This document shows positions 56,708 to 64,000 of a DNA stretch of 64,000 nucleotides, piece by piece. Made by a program: the position numbers and the translations under genes. Origin of the DNA: Bacteroidota bacterium (GTDB lineage: Bacteria > Bacteroidota > Bacteroidia > UKL13-3); the NCBI GenBank assembly GCA_947457395.1, contig CANGVA010000010.1, positions 1 to 64,000 of the forward strand. The letters are read 5' to 3'. Each line of letters begins with the position of its first letter. Position 1 is the stretch's first letter. Below the pieces are notes generated by a model that made no database searches, was not told the origin of the DNA, and saw nothing but the letters and a program-made list of their open reading frames with translations.

Positions 56708-57370
56708 ATGATGGAATTCATTCATTTTTTAATTGATTTGCTTACGCATACCAAAGAAGTACTGCTCCAACTGTTTCAGCAATACGGAACGCTCATTTAT
56801 GCCATTTTATTTTTAATTATTTTTATTGAAACCGGGCTGGTTGTTTTCCCTCTGCTTCCCGGAGACTCTTTGCTTTTTACAGCTGGTTTACTTTGCGCAC
56901 AGCCTGGAGGCTTAAACATTTGGGTATTGATTCCTTTGCTTACGTTTGCTGCCATTCTGGGAGATAATATCAACTACTTTGTAGGTAAATTTTTCAGTGC
57001 CCATGTGTTATCATGGAAACTGGGAGGTAAAACCCTGGTGAAAAAAGAGTGGCTTGATAAAACCCATGCATTTTTTGAAAAGAATGGTACCAAAACCATT
57101 ATTCTTGCCCGATTTGTTCCCATTGTACGCACCATTACACCATTTGTATCCGGCCTTGGCCGCATGAATTACAAGGTGTTTTTACCTTATGATATTTTGG
57201 GAGGCATTATTTGGGTAGGAGGCGTTTCATTGCTGGGTTATTTTTTGGGCCAAATACCTTTTGTAGAAAAAAACCTGGAGAAGTTTATTCTGGGTATTGT
57301 GTTTCTTTCAATTTTGCCCATCATTATTGAGTTTATTCGTAGCCGTGTTGCTAAATACAATACGCAATAG
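56708..57370 (+). CDS. DedA-family membrane protein
   Basis: 220 residues. The DedA/SNARE-associated core: IIFIETGLVVFPLLPGDSLLFTAGLL, NINYFVGKFF, a re-entrant helix pair, and FVPIVRTITPFVSGLGRMNYKVFLPYDILGGIIW with the conserved R-x-x-P/R-T basic residues. Five to six hydrophobic segments. DedA proteins translocate undecaprenyl phosphate or phospholipids and keep the proton-motive force; which one is not determined. It overlaps the next gene by 26 nt. Confidence 0.93.
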   Translation: MMEFIHFLIDLLTHTKEVLLQLFQQYGTLIYAILFLIIFIETGLVVFPLLPGDSLLFTAGLLCAQPGGLNIWVLIPLLTFAAILGDNINYFVGKFFSAHVLSWKLGGKTLVKKEWLDKTHAFFEKNGTKTIILARFVPIVRTITPFVSGLGRMNYKVFLPYDILGGIIWVGGVSLLGYFLGQIPFVEKNLEKFILGIVFLSILPIIIEFIRSRVAKYNTQ

Positions 57371-58097
57371 TTTATTGCTTTGTTTGCTATTGGCCTTGCA
57401 GGTTAGGGCAGAAACCATCAGTGGTAACTGCCAGATTTTGCTGCAACCTTTTGGAGATGAATTGTTTTCTTTGGGGCCGGGTACCAGCGTTGATTGCAGC
57501 CCTGCCAGTAAAGGATGGTGTTATATTTATGCTAGGGTATGGGTAGAAAGAAAGATGGTGTATGCTGGTGAACAGCTGCAGGCAAATGCCCGTTTGAGAG
57601 ACAATAAAGGTAAACTAATAGGTAGAAGTAAGATTACTTTTACTCCCAACCAAACACTTGCCGAAAATGATACGGCATATTTGCTCGAATTAAGCGGTTA
57701 TGTAGAGGCATCATGTATTGAAGATACGAGTGTGGTTGAACACGATCTGGAAACCTTGTTTGGTAGCATGGATACCTTGCCAGACCTTGCTCAAATTGAT
57801 TTGCACCTGAAACGCTTTGAATATGAAAATTGGATAACTGCCAATGGCTTTACCTCTTACCTTTTACCTGATAAATCCTTTGGTCCAAATCCGGCAGGTA
57901 TACGCACAGCCATCATTTGTGAAAACAACAAAATTATTGCCATCATACATGGAAGAAAATTAACTCTAAGAAAGTATGAGGCACATGTGCAGGAACCAAA
58001 CTTTGGAACTTTTTTTCTTAAAGCCGGCAAAGAGGCATATAAAAAGCGATATCAGCAAACGTTTCAGGAGGCTATTGAAAAAGCAGCCAATCGATAG
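57345..58097 (+). CDS. Secreted protein of unknown function
   Basis: 250 residues from a GTG at 57345 (TTG at 57348 is an alternative), chosen because it begins a signal peptide (MLLNTIRNSLLLCLLLALQVRAE). The mature part has four Cys in the first half (GNCQILLQ, SVDCSP, KGWCYIYARVWVE, VEASCIED) that could form two disulfides, and a C-terminal region with GIRTAIICENNKIIAIIHGRK and an amphipathic helix. I recognise no family. It overlaps dedA by 26 nt and so is translated from the same mRNA. Confidence 0.7.
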   Translation: MLLNTIRNSLLLCLLLALQVRAETISGNCQILLQPFGDELFSLGPGTSVDCSPASKGWCYIYARVWVERKMVYAGEQLQANARLRDNKGKLIGRSKITFTPNQTLAENDTAYLLELSGYVEASCIEDTSVVEHDLETLFGSMDTLPDLAQIDLHLKRFEYENWITANGFTSYLLPDKSFGPNPAGIRTAIICENNKIIAIIHGRKLTLRKYEAHVQEPNFGTFFLKAGKEAYKKRYQQTFQEAIEKAANR

Positions 58098-58161
58098 GAA
58101 TAAGCGCAGAACTTTTTTCTAACACCTGACCTTCATCATGTTTCCCTACTCATAGCCATAT

Positions 58162-58169
58162 TAGGTTTG
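58162..58169 (+). promoter_or_regulatory. -7 box (TAGGTTTG) of the phasin gene
   Basis: Perfect TAnnTTTG, 14 nt before the ATG at 58184; an AAGG just before the ATG could act as a weak ribosome-binding site. Confidence 0.6.
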
Positions 58170-58183
58170 CAGAAAAAACAAGG

Positions 58184-58492
58184 ATGGACGAACGTTTGAA
58201 GAGTATGCTGTATCTGGCCGTTGGCCTTGCATCTACCAGTGCCAAAGCCAAACAATTACTGGAAAAGATGAATGTAGAAGGTAAACTAACGGAGGAAGAA
58301 GGTAGACGGATAATAGATGAATTGTTTCAAAGTGGGAAAACCAGCGCAGATGAGTTAAAAGAACGGGTTAAAGAATACACGACCGAAATGCTGAATGAAT
58401 TAAAAACTCCCTCGCAAAAGGCATTTGATGATTTGGAAAAAAGGGTAACACAACTTGAAGCCCAACTAAACAGCAACAAAAATGAAATTTAA
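58184..58492 (+). CDS. Phasin-like/PHA regulator-type helical protein
   Basis: 102 residues, mostly alpha-helical with Lys/Glu heptads. It opens MDERLKSMLYLAVGLASTSAKAKQLLEKM, and KTPSQKAFDDLEKRVTQLEAQL ends it in a coiled coil. This pattern matches the small proteins annotated as polyhydroxyalkanoate synthesis regulator/phasin. No PHA synthase gene is near, so granule binding is not implied. It overlaps the ABC1 kinase start by 11 nt. Confidence 0.8.
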   Translation: MDERLKSMLYLAVGLASTSAKAKQLLEKMNVEGKLTEEEGRRIIDELFQSGKTSADELKERVKEYTTEMLNELKTPSQKAFDDLEKRVTQLEAQLNSNKNEI

Positions 58493-60140
58493 GCACCTGC
58501 GCAGATACCGTCAAGTTATTAGGGTGTTGTTTAAATACGGACTTGACGATATGTTGGCACACTCCAACCTGCGCAAGGTTATGCCACGTTTGCTGCTGCA
58601 TAAAAAAATTCAGGGTGAATACTCCAAACAAACTTACACCCGAAGTGAGCGTATCAGGTTAGCAGTTGAGGAGCTAGGCCCTACCTTTATCAAATTCGGA
58701 CAGATATTAAGCAATAGGCCAGATTTATTGCCTCAGGAAGTAATTGAGCAATTAGAAAGGTTACAGGATGCGGTTCCGGGTTTCTCATTTAATGATGTAA
58801 AGGCAATTGTAGAGAAAGATCTGGATGCAACACTGGAAGAATGCTTTGCCACATTTGACGAAAAACCACTGGCCTCTGCCTCTATAGCGCAGGTGCACAG
58901 GGCAACCTTGCATAACGGAGAAAAAGTAGTTGTAAAAATACAACGGCCAGACATTGCAGATGTTATTGATATTGATTTACAAATTTTATCAGAACTGGCT
59001 GAAATAGCTGAAAGTAATTTTCCTGCCTTTGCCAGATTTGAGCCGGTAGAGCTGGTGCACTCACTAAAGAAATCAATGCTGCGCGAGCTTAATTTTTTAC
59101 TGGAAGCAAATAATATCATTCGTTTTCAAAATATTTTTAAGGATGAACCAAAGATTTATATCCCTAAAGTCTATACCCGTTATAGCACGCGTAGGGTAAT
59201 TTGTATGGAGTATATTGATGGCATAAAGATTAATCAGGTTGATACATTACGAAGTCATGCCTTTAATCTTGATGACATTGCAGAAAAAGGGCTGCACCTA
59301 TACTTTGAACAAATTTTCAAGCATGGTTTTTTTCATGCCGATCCACATCCGGGAAATGTGCTGATATTGCCTAATGAACGTATTTGCCTAATAGACTTTG
59401 GCATGGTAGGCACACTTAACCGCAAGGATAAAGATGCATTTAAAGATTTTATTGTAGCCATTACACGTGGGAATTTTACACAACTTATTGAGTCGATTGA
59501 AAAATTAACCAAGCGTAAACGCATTGCCAATAAAGAAGAATTGGAATATGACCTGAATATCCTGATTGATGAATTTCCGCCTCATACCATTGATGAGCGA
59601 AACATGACAGAGGTGGTTGACAGGCTGCAGGAAATTATATACAAACACAAGCTGGCTTTCCCAAATGATTTTTTTCTGCTGCTTAGAACACTGGTAATTT
59701 TGGATGGTATCAGCCGCATCCTCAATCCTAAATTTAATACCCTTGAAAGAATACGCAGGCACTCGCTCCGTTTGTTTCAGGAAAGTTTTGAGCCACAAAA
59801 TATGGCTCGCACCGCTTTGGAGATGCTTGCAGATGTATGGGACTATTTCCGCGTTATCCCATCAGACTTAAAACGAATTATAGAAAAACTAAAGGAAGGC
59901 AAGGTTAAAATTGAGATTCAAGGGTTAAATCCGTTGTTACATACAATGGATGTTGTATCAAACAGACTCGCTGCTGCTATTGTTATGGCGGCCATGATAA
60001 TCGGTTCCTCTTTAGTTGTGCTAAGCCATATTCCACCACTGTGGCATGGCATACCTGTAATTGGCCTCACAGGCATAATTATTTCCGGCCTGTTTGGTAT
60101 TTTTATGCTCATCTCAATTTTTAGAAAAGGTAAATATTAA
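58482..60140 (+). CDS. ABC1/UbiB-family atypical kinase
   Basis: 552 residues. N-terminal KxGQ-type motif FIKFGQILSNRPDLLP (about 69-84), Ala-rich nucleotide loop PLASASIAQVHRA (about 127-139), catalytic Lys in VVVKIQRPDI, HADPHPGNV (about 285) and IDFGMVGTL (about 303) metal motifs, and two C-terminal membrane helices (about 490-515 and 525-547). UbiB-type kinases support quinone and lipid metabolism by an unusual ATPase activity. Bacteroidota make menaquinone, so the target here is an inference. It is translationally coupled to the phasin gene and precedes a coiled-coil gene by 11 nt. Confidence 0.93.
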   Translation: MKFKHLRRYRQVIRVLFKYGLDDMLAHSNLRKVMPRLLLHKKIQGEYSKQTYTRSERIRLAVEELGPTFIKFGQILSNRPDLLPQEVIEQLERLQDAVPGFSFNDVKAIVEKDLDATLEECFATFDEKPLASASIAQVHRATLHNGEKVVVKIQRPDIADVIDIDLQILSELAEIAESNFPAFARFEPVELVHSLKKSMLRELNFLLEANNIIRFQNIFKDEPKIYIPKVYTRYSTRRVICMEYIDGIKINQVDTLRSHAFNLDDIAEKGLHLYFEQIFKHGFFHADPHPGNVLILPNERICLIDFGMVGTLNRKDKDAFKDFIVAITRGNFTQLIESIEKLTKRKRIANKEELEYDLNILIDEFPPHTIDERNMTEVVDRLQEIIYKHKLAFPNDFFLLLRTLVILDGISRILNPKFNTLERIRRHSLRLFQESFEPQNMARTALEMLADVWDYFRVIPSDLKRIIEKLKEGKVKIEIQGLNPLLHTMDVVSNRLAAAIVMAAMIIGSSLVVLSHIPPLWHGIPVIGLTGIIISGLFGIFMLISIFRKGKY

Positions 60141-60151
60141 TAAAAACAACT

Positions 60152-60781
60152 ATGAACACACAAACATTTGAAGAACAATTCAAAAACTGGATTGCTGAAT
60201 GGAAAACCCGTTTAGAAGAAATGCAGGTACAATTTAGCCTAGGAAAAATGGATGCTGCCGAAGCATTTGAAAAACAAAAAGACAATCTACGCAATTTGGT
60301 AAACATGCTCAAGGATAATATTGACAAGAGCACGGAAATGGCTGAAGAAACCGCAACCAAGGTTTTGGCGAGCCTGGAAGAACTGCAACTGCAATTAAAT
60401 CTGGGTAAGGCAGAAGGGAAGGATGCCTTTGAAGCACAACGCAAGAAAATTGAAGCCGCTTTGCATGAGGTATATATAAATAGCAAAACAGCATACGGAA
60501 ATAACTTTAATTACATGATGAAGTTGTTTGACAACAATGCACAGGCTTTTAAAACCGGTCTTGAAATTGTGCAGTTACAATTTGCTTTACTTAAAATGGA
60601 TGTGAAAGATGACAGTGAGAAATTGCGTAAGGAAATGCAGCACAAGATGCATGATTTCTATAATTATGCCGAAAAAGCCCAACAAATAACGAAGGAAAAT
60701 ATTGAGCAGTGGAACAATCAGCTACATGAAGGTTATGAAAAAATGCGTAACTGGATGAACGAGTTTAAGCCTAAAGGTTAA
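60152..60781 (+). CDS. Coiled-coil protein with three internal repeats
   Basis: 209 residues, highly charged and helical. The unit L-E-x-x-Q-V/L-Q-F/L-x-L-G/L-K occurs at residues about 21-32, 75-86 and 137-148, each followed by an acidic-basic helix of 30-40 residues. The ends are hydrophilic, with no signal peptide and no membrane segment. Similar to phasin-type helical bundles, but I recognise no named family. It is the last gene of the phasin-kinase trio, 11 nt after the kinase stop. Confidence 0.8.
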   Translation: MNTQTFEEQFKNWIAEWKTRLEEMQVQFSLGKMDAAEAFEKQKDNLRNLVNMLKDNIDKSTEMAEETATKVLASLEELQLQLNLGKAEGKDAFEAQRKKIEAALHEVYINSKTAYGNNFNYMMKLFDNNAQAFKTGLEIVQLQFALLKMDVKDDSEKLRKEMQHKMHDFYNYAEKAQQITKENIEQWNNQLHEGYEKMRNWMNEFKPKG

Positions 60782-60880
60782 TCGCACAGCGAATATTAAG
60801 GAAGCTATTCCCTGTCTATTAATTTACCCTTTCTGCACAGGGTGTTGAAATTCGGTTGACAGCCAACCTACATACCCTGC

Positions 60881-60888
60881 TATTTTCG
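60881..60888 (+). promoter_or_regulatory. -7-like box (TATTTTCG) of the glycosyltransferase gene
   Basis: One mismatch to TAnnTTTG, 7 nt before the ATG. A TTGAC lies 22 nt upstream of it (60856-60860). Confidence 0.45.
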
Positions 60889-60895
60889 CAGCGTT

Positions 60896-62026
60896 ATGAT
60901 GGAAACTGTTGGCTTCATTTCTATTTGTTTGTTGGCACTGCTAGGCATAGTGGTACTTATACAATTGTATTATATGTTTGGGGTATTTGGCAAGATTGCA
61001 TTTTATAAGCCACAGCCATCCGTAAAACATACAACTGAGCCTGTATCTGTAATTATCGCTGCCCGAAATGAATTAGAAAACCTGCAAAAAAATCTGGTTC
61101 AAATACTGGAACAGGACTATCCCGATTTTGAAGTAATAGTAGTAAACCACTGCTCATGGGATAGCAGCCAGGCATACTTAGAAGCGTTACAAGCCCAATA
61201 TAAACACCTCAAAGTTTCTCAATTACTGGAGCAGGAAAAGTACCCTACAGGCAAAAAATTTGCCCTTACAATTGGTATAAAGGCAGCAAAAAACGATTTA
61301 CTGATATTTACCGATGCCGATTGTGTGCCAGAAAGTAAACAGTGGTTGCGTAATCTGCAAAGCAGGTTTACTTCCGGAAAGGATATTGTATTGGGCTTCT
61401 CCCCATATAAAAAGCATAAAGGCTTACTAAATCTATATATCCGTTTTGAAACGCTCATGACAGCATTATTTTATTTCAGCGCTGCTCTTATGGGTAGAGC
61501 GTTTATGGGGGTTGGTAGAAACATGGCTTACAGAAAAGATTTGTTTTTTAAGCACAAAGGGTTTGCCGGCCACCAACATATTATGAGCGGTGATGACGAT
61601 TTGTTTGTAAATGCAGCAGCCACATCCAATAATGTCGCCATTGAAATAAATCCTGAAAGTTTTGTATACACAGAACCCAAGCGTAATTACTCTGCATGGG
61701 GTCGGCAAAAAACAAGACATATGACTACCGGAAAATATTATAAGAATAAAGATAAAAGGTGGCTGGGCTGGTATTATGCAAGTCTTATGCTGTTTTATAG
61801 CTTGATATTGGTGTTGCTAATCATGAATCCCGCTCTTTGGCCTGTTATTGTTGGCGTTTACACAATTCGTTTTATTTCTCAGGAAGTAGTATTATATAAA
61901 GCTGCACAGAAATTTAAATGTACCGGCATTTTGTGGTTTATTCCCCTGCTCGATGTAATGTATGTATTTTATCTACTTATTTTCGGAACCAAAGGTTTAT
62001 TTACACGTAACAACAGCAACTGGTAA
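60896..62026 (+). CDS. Membrane-bound family 2 glycosyltransferase
   Basis: 376 residues. An N-terminal helix (about 5-27), the GT-A core with EPVSVIIAARNELENLQKNL, the DAD-type FTDADCVP and the acceptor motif QKTRH-like GRQKTRHMTTGKYY, then two or three C-terminal helices (about 300-370). It resembles membrane glycosyltransferases that extend or polymerise surface glycans (processive-type Q-x-x-R-W replaced by GRQKTRH). rsmG follows 6 nt downstream. Confidence 0.88.
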   Translation: MMETVGFISICLLALLGIVVLIQLYYMFGVFGKIAFYKPQPSVKHTTEPVSVIIAARNELENLQKNLVQILEQDYPDFEVIVVNHCSWDSSQAYLEALQAQYKHLKVSQLLEQEKYPTGKKFALTIGIKAAKNDLLIFTDADCVPESKQWLRNLQSRFTSGKDIVLGFSPYKKHKGLLNLYIRFETLMTALFYFSAALMGRAFMGVGRNMAYRKDLFFKHKGFAGHQHIMSGDDDLFVNAAATSNNVAIEINPESFVYTEPKRNYSAWGRQKTRHMTTGKYYKNKDKRWLGWYYASLMLFYSLILVLLIMNPALWPVIVGVYTIRFISQEVVLYKAAQKFKCTGILWFIPLLDVMYVFYLLIFGTKGLFTRNNSNW

Positions 62027-62032
62027 AACATA

Positions 62033-62665
62033 TTGAATATTGTACAAAAATATTTTCCTGAACTAACAGCTGAACAAACCGAACGGTATGAGATGTTACA
62101 ACACCTCTATACTGAGTGGAATGAGAAAATTAATGTGATTTCAAGAAAGGATACAGAAAACCTAATTGAGCGCCATGTATTGCACTCTCTTGCCATTGCC
62201 AGATTTATCCATTTTAATAAAGGAACCAGAGTATTAGATATAGGCACCGGTGGCGGATTTCCGGGTATTCCATTGGCCATTTATTTTCCCGATGTGGAGT
62301 TTGTGTTATGCGACTCCATAGCCAAGAAAATACATGTAGCCGAGAGCATATCTGAAACCATTGGATTACGAAATACAGATTTTGTAGTGGGCAGAGCTGA
62401 GCAGCTTAAGGAGAAATTTGATTTTATTGTGAGCCGCGCTGTTGCGCCAATGGAGCAACTTTACCGCTGGTCGGCTAAACTAATTAAACCAAACTGTATA
62501 AACTCCAAATACAATGGATATCTGCTGCTAAAAGGCGGAGACTTAGCTCCAGAAACCAAAACACTTCAGCAGCTAAACAAGAAATTGATTATTGAAGAAA
62601 CCCCACTTAATACTTGGTTTGGTGAGCCTTTTTTTGAAACCAAAAAGCTGATTTATATTTTCTAA
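62033..62665 (+). CDS. rsmG: 16S rRNA (guanine527-N7)-methyltransferase
   Basis: 210 residues from a TTG. The SAM motif VLDIGTGGGFPGIPLAIYFP is followed by VEFVLCDSIAKK and the GidB-type VGRAEQLKEKFDFIVSRAVAPM. It adds m7G527; loss gives low-level streptomycin resistance in other bacteria. Only 6 nt separate it from the glycosyltransferase gene, so it is probably part of that operon. A TTG start is the only option before the conserved region. Confidence 0.95.
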   Translation: MNIVQKYFPELTAEQTERYEMLQHLYTEWNEKINVISRKDTENLIERHVLHSLAIARFIHFNKGTRVLDIGTGGGFPGIPLAIYFPDVEFVLCDSIAKKIHVAESISETIGLRNTDFVVGRAEQLKEKFDFIVSRAVAPMEQLYRWSAKLIKPNCINSKYNGYLLLKGGDLAPETKTLQQLNKKLIIEETPLNTWFGEPFFETKKLIYIF

Positions 62666-62685
62666 CCAGATGGTTTAAGATGAAT

Positions 62686-63420
62686 TTACAGCAAAGCCTT
62701 ATAGTAAATTTTGGTGGCATACTCTCCCCATTCTTTTAAAGCCTTCATTATTTCACTAATAAAATCCTTCTGTGTTGATTGCTTAAATTTTTTCTGAGGA
62801 GTGTATGTCAACTCCTTTTCAGTGGGCGGCACAGTCTCTACCTTGGTTGCAAATATGGTGATATGTATTTTGGGAATAACTACCCCCAGCACCATTCCTG
62901 GCAAACCCTTAATGCTCTCAGGTCCGCTGCTTACAGGAATCTGTTCAGTAAAAAACGCAATAATATAAAGTGAATCATTAATAATAGCTCCTGCCTTGCG
63001 ACAATTATAACCTGCAATTTCTCTATACTCCCCAAGCATTTTCCATTGCAATGCAGGTAAAGAATCTTCCAGCCTGTAGTTCATTTCGTATATGGTTTTT
63101 TCTGCAGTTTGCCTGCCTGTTTCAAAGTTTGTGTAAACTGTATTGGTTGCCGCCCACCTCCACCACTGCGCAAATGGACTCTCTTCTTCCTCTATCAGTT
63201 TATATAAACTTTGTTTTGTATTAAAATGTAACTGAAAAATATCGGTACGGTATTTAGGCATTTTTTCTTTCATCTTCTCAATCCAATCTCCTTTATCCGT
63301 TAAAGACTTATGCATGTTTTCTTTGCGCTCATAGGTAATTTTGCCACTTAGCACCAATTGCTGCGACATGGCCGAATAGCCTGCAGATATTATGAGTAGT
63401 ATGATAATAAGCCTTTTCAT
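62686..63420 (-). CDS. GLPGLI-family protein
   Basis: 244 residues. Signal peptide about 1-20 (MKRLIIILLIISAGYSAMSQ). The defining motif is GPESIKGLPGMVLGV (residues about 170-184), preceded by the AGYNCRKAGA and VYTNF elements. The family is a periplasmic or outer membrane protein found with TonB-dependent receptors in Bacteroidota; its function is unknown. Its ATG overlaps the stop of the upstream barrel gene by 1 nt (TAATG). Confidence 0.92.
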   Translation of the reverse strand: MKRLIIILLIISAGYSAMSQQLVLSGKITYERKENMHKSLTDKGDWIEKMKEKMPKYRTDIFQLHFNTKQSLYKLIEEEESPFAQWWRWAATNTVYTNFETGRQTAEKTIYEMNYRLEDSLPALQWKMLGEYREIAGYNCRKAGAIINDSLYIIAFFTEQIPVSSGPESIKGLPGMVLGVVIPKIHITIFATKVETVPPTEKELTYTPQKKFKQSTQKDFISEIMKALKEWGEYATKIYYKALL

Positions 63421-64000
63421 TATTCGCTTCCAGGTCCTTTAGAAAAATTCCATGTAAGTGTAAACAAGAGGTAGCGCTGCAAAATACTGAACGTATTTTC
63501 ATTAATGTAATTGCTATTTGCATTGCGCCTGAAACCAATATTTTGATTGAGTATATCATAGGCAGATAATCCTACCTCCAGCTGCTGCTTAGCAAAGAAT
63601 TTTTTAGTGACGGTGGCATTCCAGATAGTGGTATTAAGGTTACGGTCAAATTCAGCTGTACGCTGCCTGATATTAAACTCACAACTGGTTTCAATACTTA
63701 GTTGCTTGGGTAACATTAACTCTAAATAAGGAGTATAGCCTTGAATCCAGAAACTTGTTACCACATCCGGCCTTAACGTTGATGTATTGCGGTTATAAGT
63801 TAAATTGGTACGCACACCAATATCCAACAGCTCCTCCTTTGAATAACTTATATCAGGTCCAAATGAAAAATTTTGGTAATCATTAATGTTTTGCTGTGCA
63901 TTTATAAAGTTAACATTGCGGCCAGAACTGCCATTTATTCCATTACCTATATTCAGATTCAATGACTTTATTTCAAAATAATGGTACGCATAAAAATTCC
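63420..64000 (-). CDS. Outer membrane beta-barrel protein (5' end beyond the window)
   Basis: The last 193 residues, open to the window edge. Alternating hydrophobic and polar strands with many aromatic and Asn residues, for example YEVGLSAYDILNQNIGFRRNANSN-type sequence and NYINENTFSILQRYLLFTLTWNF, the final Phe-ending strand of an outer membrane barrel. This fits the TonB-dependent-receptor-like barrel family common in front of GLPGLI genes. The internal TTG at 63962 is not a start; the true start is outside. It is co-transcribed with the GLPGLI gene (1-nt overlap). Confidence 0.8.
   Translation of the reverse strand, partial: NFYAYHYFEIKSLNLNIGNGINGSSGRNVNFINAQQNINDYQNFSFGPDISYSKEELLDIGVRTNLTYNRNTSTLRPDVVTSFWIQGYTPYLELMLPKQLSIETSCEFNIRQRTAEFDRNLNTTIWNATVTKKFFAKQQLEVGLSAYDILNQNIGFRRNANSNYINENTFSILQRYLLFTLTWNFSKGPGSE

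Noticed and set aside
60805-60845. CCCTGT...ACAGGG pair after the coiled-coil gene
   Set aside because: The loop exceeds 20 nt and no T-run follows.

Overview
The window is an ordinary chromosomal segment of a Bacteroidota bacterium, probably from the Chitinophagales/Sphingobacteriales side. The evidence is the phylum-specific gene content: type A and type B T9SS sorting tails, PKD-rich adhesin-like protein, GLPGLI protein, DUF5686, DUF4199, an exbB-exbD-exbD-tonB cluster and an S16 with a long Ala/Glu-rich tail. Base composition is AT-rich, Shine-Dalgarno sites are nearly absent, and many genes are preceded by the Bacteroidota -7 box TAnnTTTG. I see no phage, insertion sequence, integron or CRISPR array, and every full-length gene looks intact.

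Layout. 1-4.4 kb: tail of a secreted T9SS protein, gyrA, a FUSC-like membrane protein, an RRM protein, and RNase P RNA on the minus strand behind ppk1. 4.4-15 kb: ppk1, a secreted TPR protein, then a minus-strand block gatB / TlpA-like lipoprotein / PhoB-like regulator / PhoR-like kinase / ligA. 15-20.4 kb: DUF962 protein, beta-CASP nuclease, queuosine-precursor transporter, DUF5686 outer membrane protein. 20.5-27.8 kb: rpsP-rimM-trmD-rplS operon with valS and a RluA-type synthase downstream, then a small outer membrane protein and panB. 28-33.2 kb: lipoprotein, dnaK, small lipoprotein, mazG and a metal/cobalamin-binding protein.

33.3-45.2 kb: DUF4199 protein with three glycosyltransferases, then the TonB energising operon (exbB, two exbD, tonB, small membrane protein, PstS-like lipoprotein, TPR protein), tRNA-Arg(CCG) and dnaG. 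45.3-56.7 kb: a 1700-residue PKD protein with a type B sorting tail, ruvB followed by two NAD(P)-dependent sugar-enzyme-like genes, and on the minus strand a flippase, methyltransferase, glycosyltransferase and a 41-residue lipoprotein that together look like a glycan export/assembly locus. 56.7-64 kb: DedA protein, a secreted unknown, a phasin / ABC1-kinase / coiled-coil trio, a membrane glycosyltransferase with rsmG, and a GLPGLI protein behind a truncated outer membrane beta-barrel gene.

The most interesting signals are regulatory. (1) A repeated arrangement in which TAnnTTTG lies only 4-7 nt before the start codon predicts many leaderless mRNAs; the rnpB and tRNA-Arg 5' ends in the same window calibrate the offset. 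(2) dnaK has a -24/-12 (sigma-54-like) element with three helically phased TTTCTGnCA repeats upstream. (3) A GC-rich multi-hairpin element lies between the TPR gene and ligA. (4) The phasin / ABC1 kinase / three-fold repeat protein trio could be an uncharacterised membrane or quinone-related module. No clearly new system is proven by the sequence alone.
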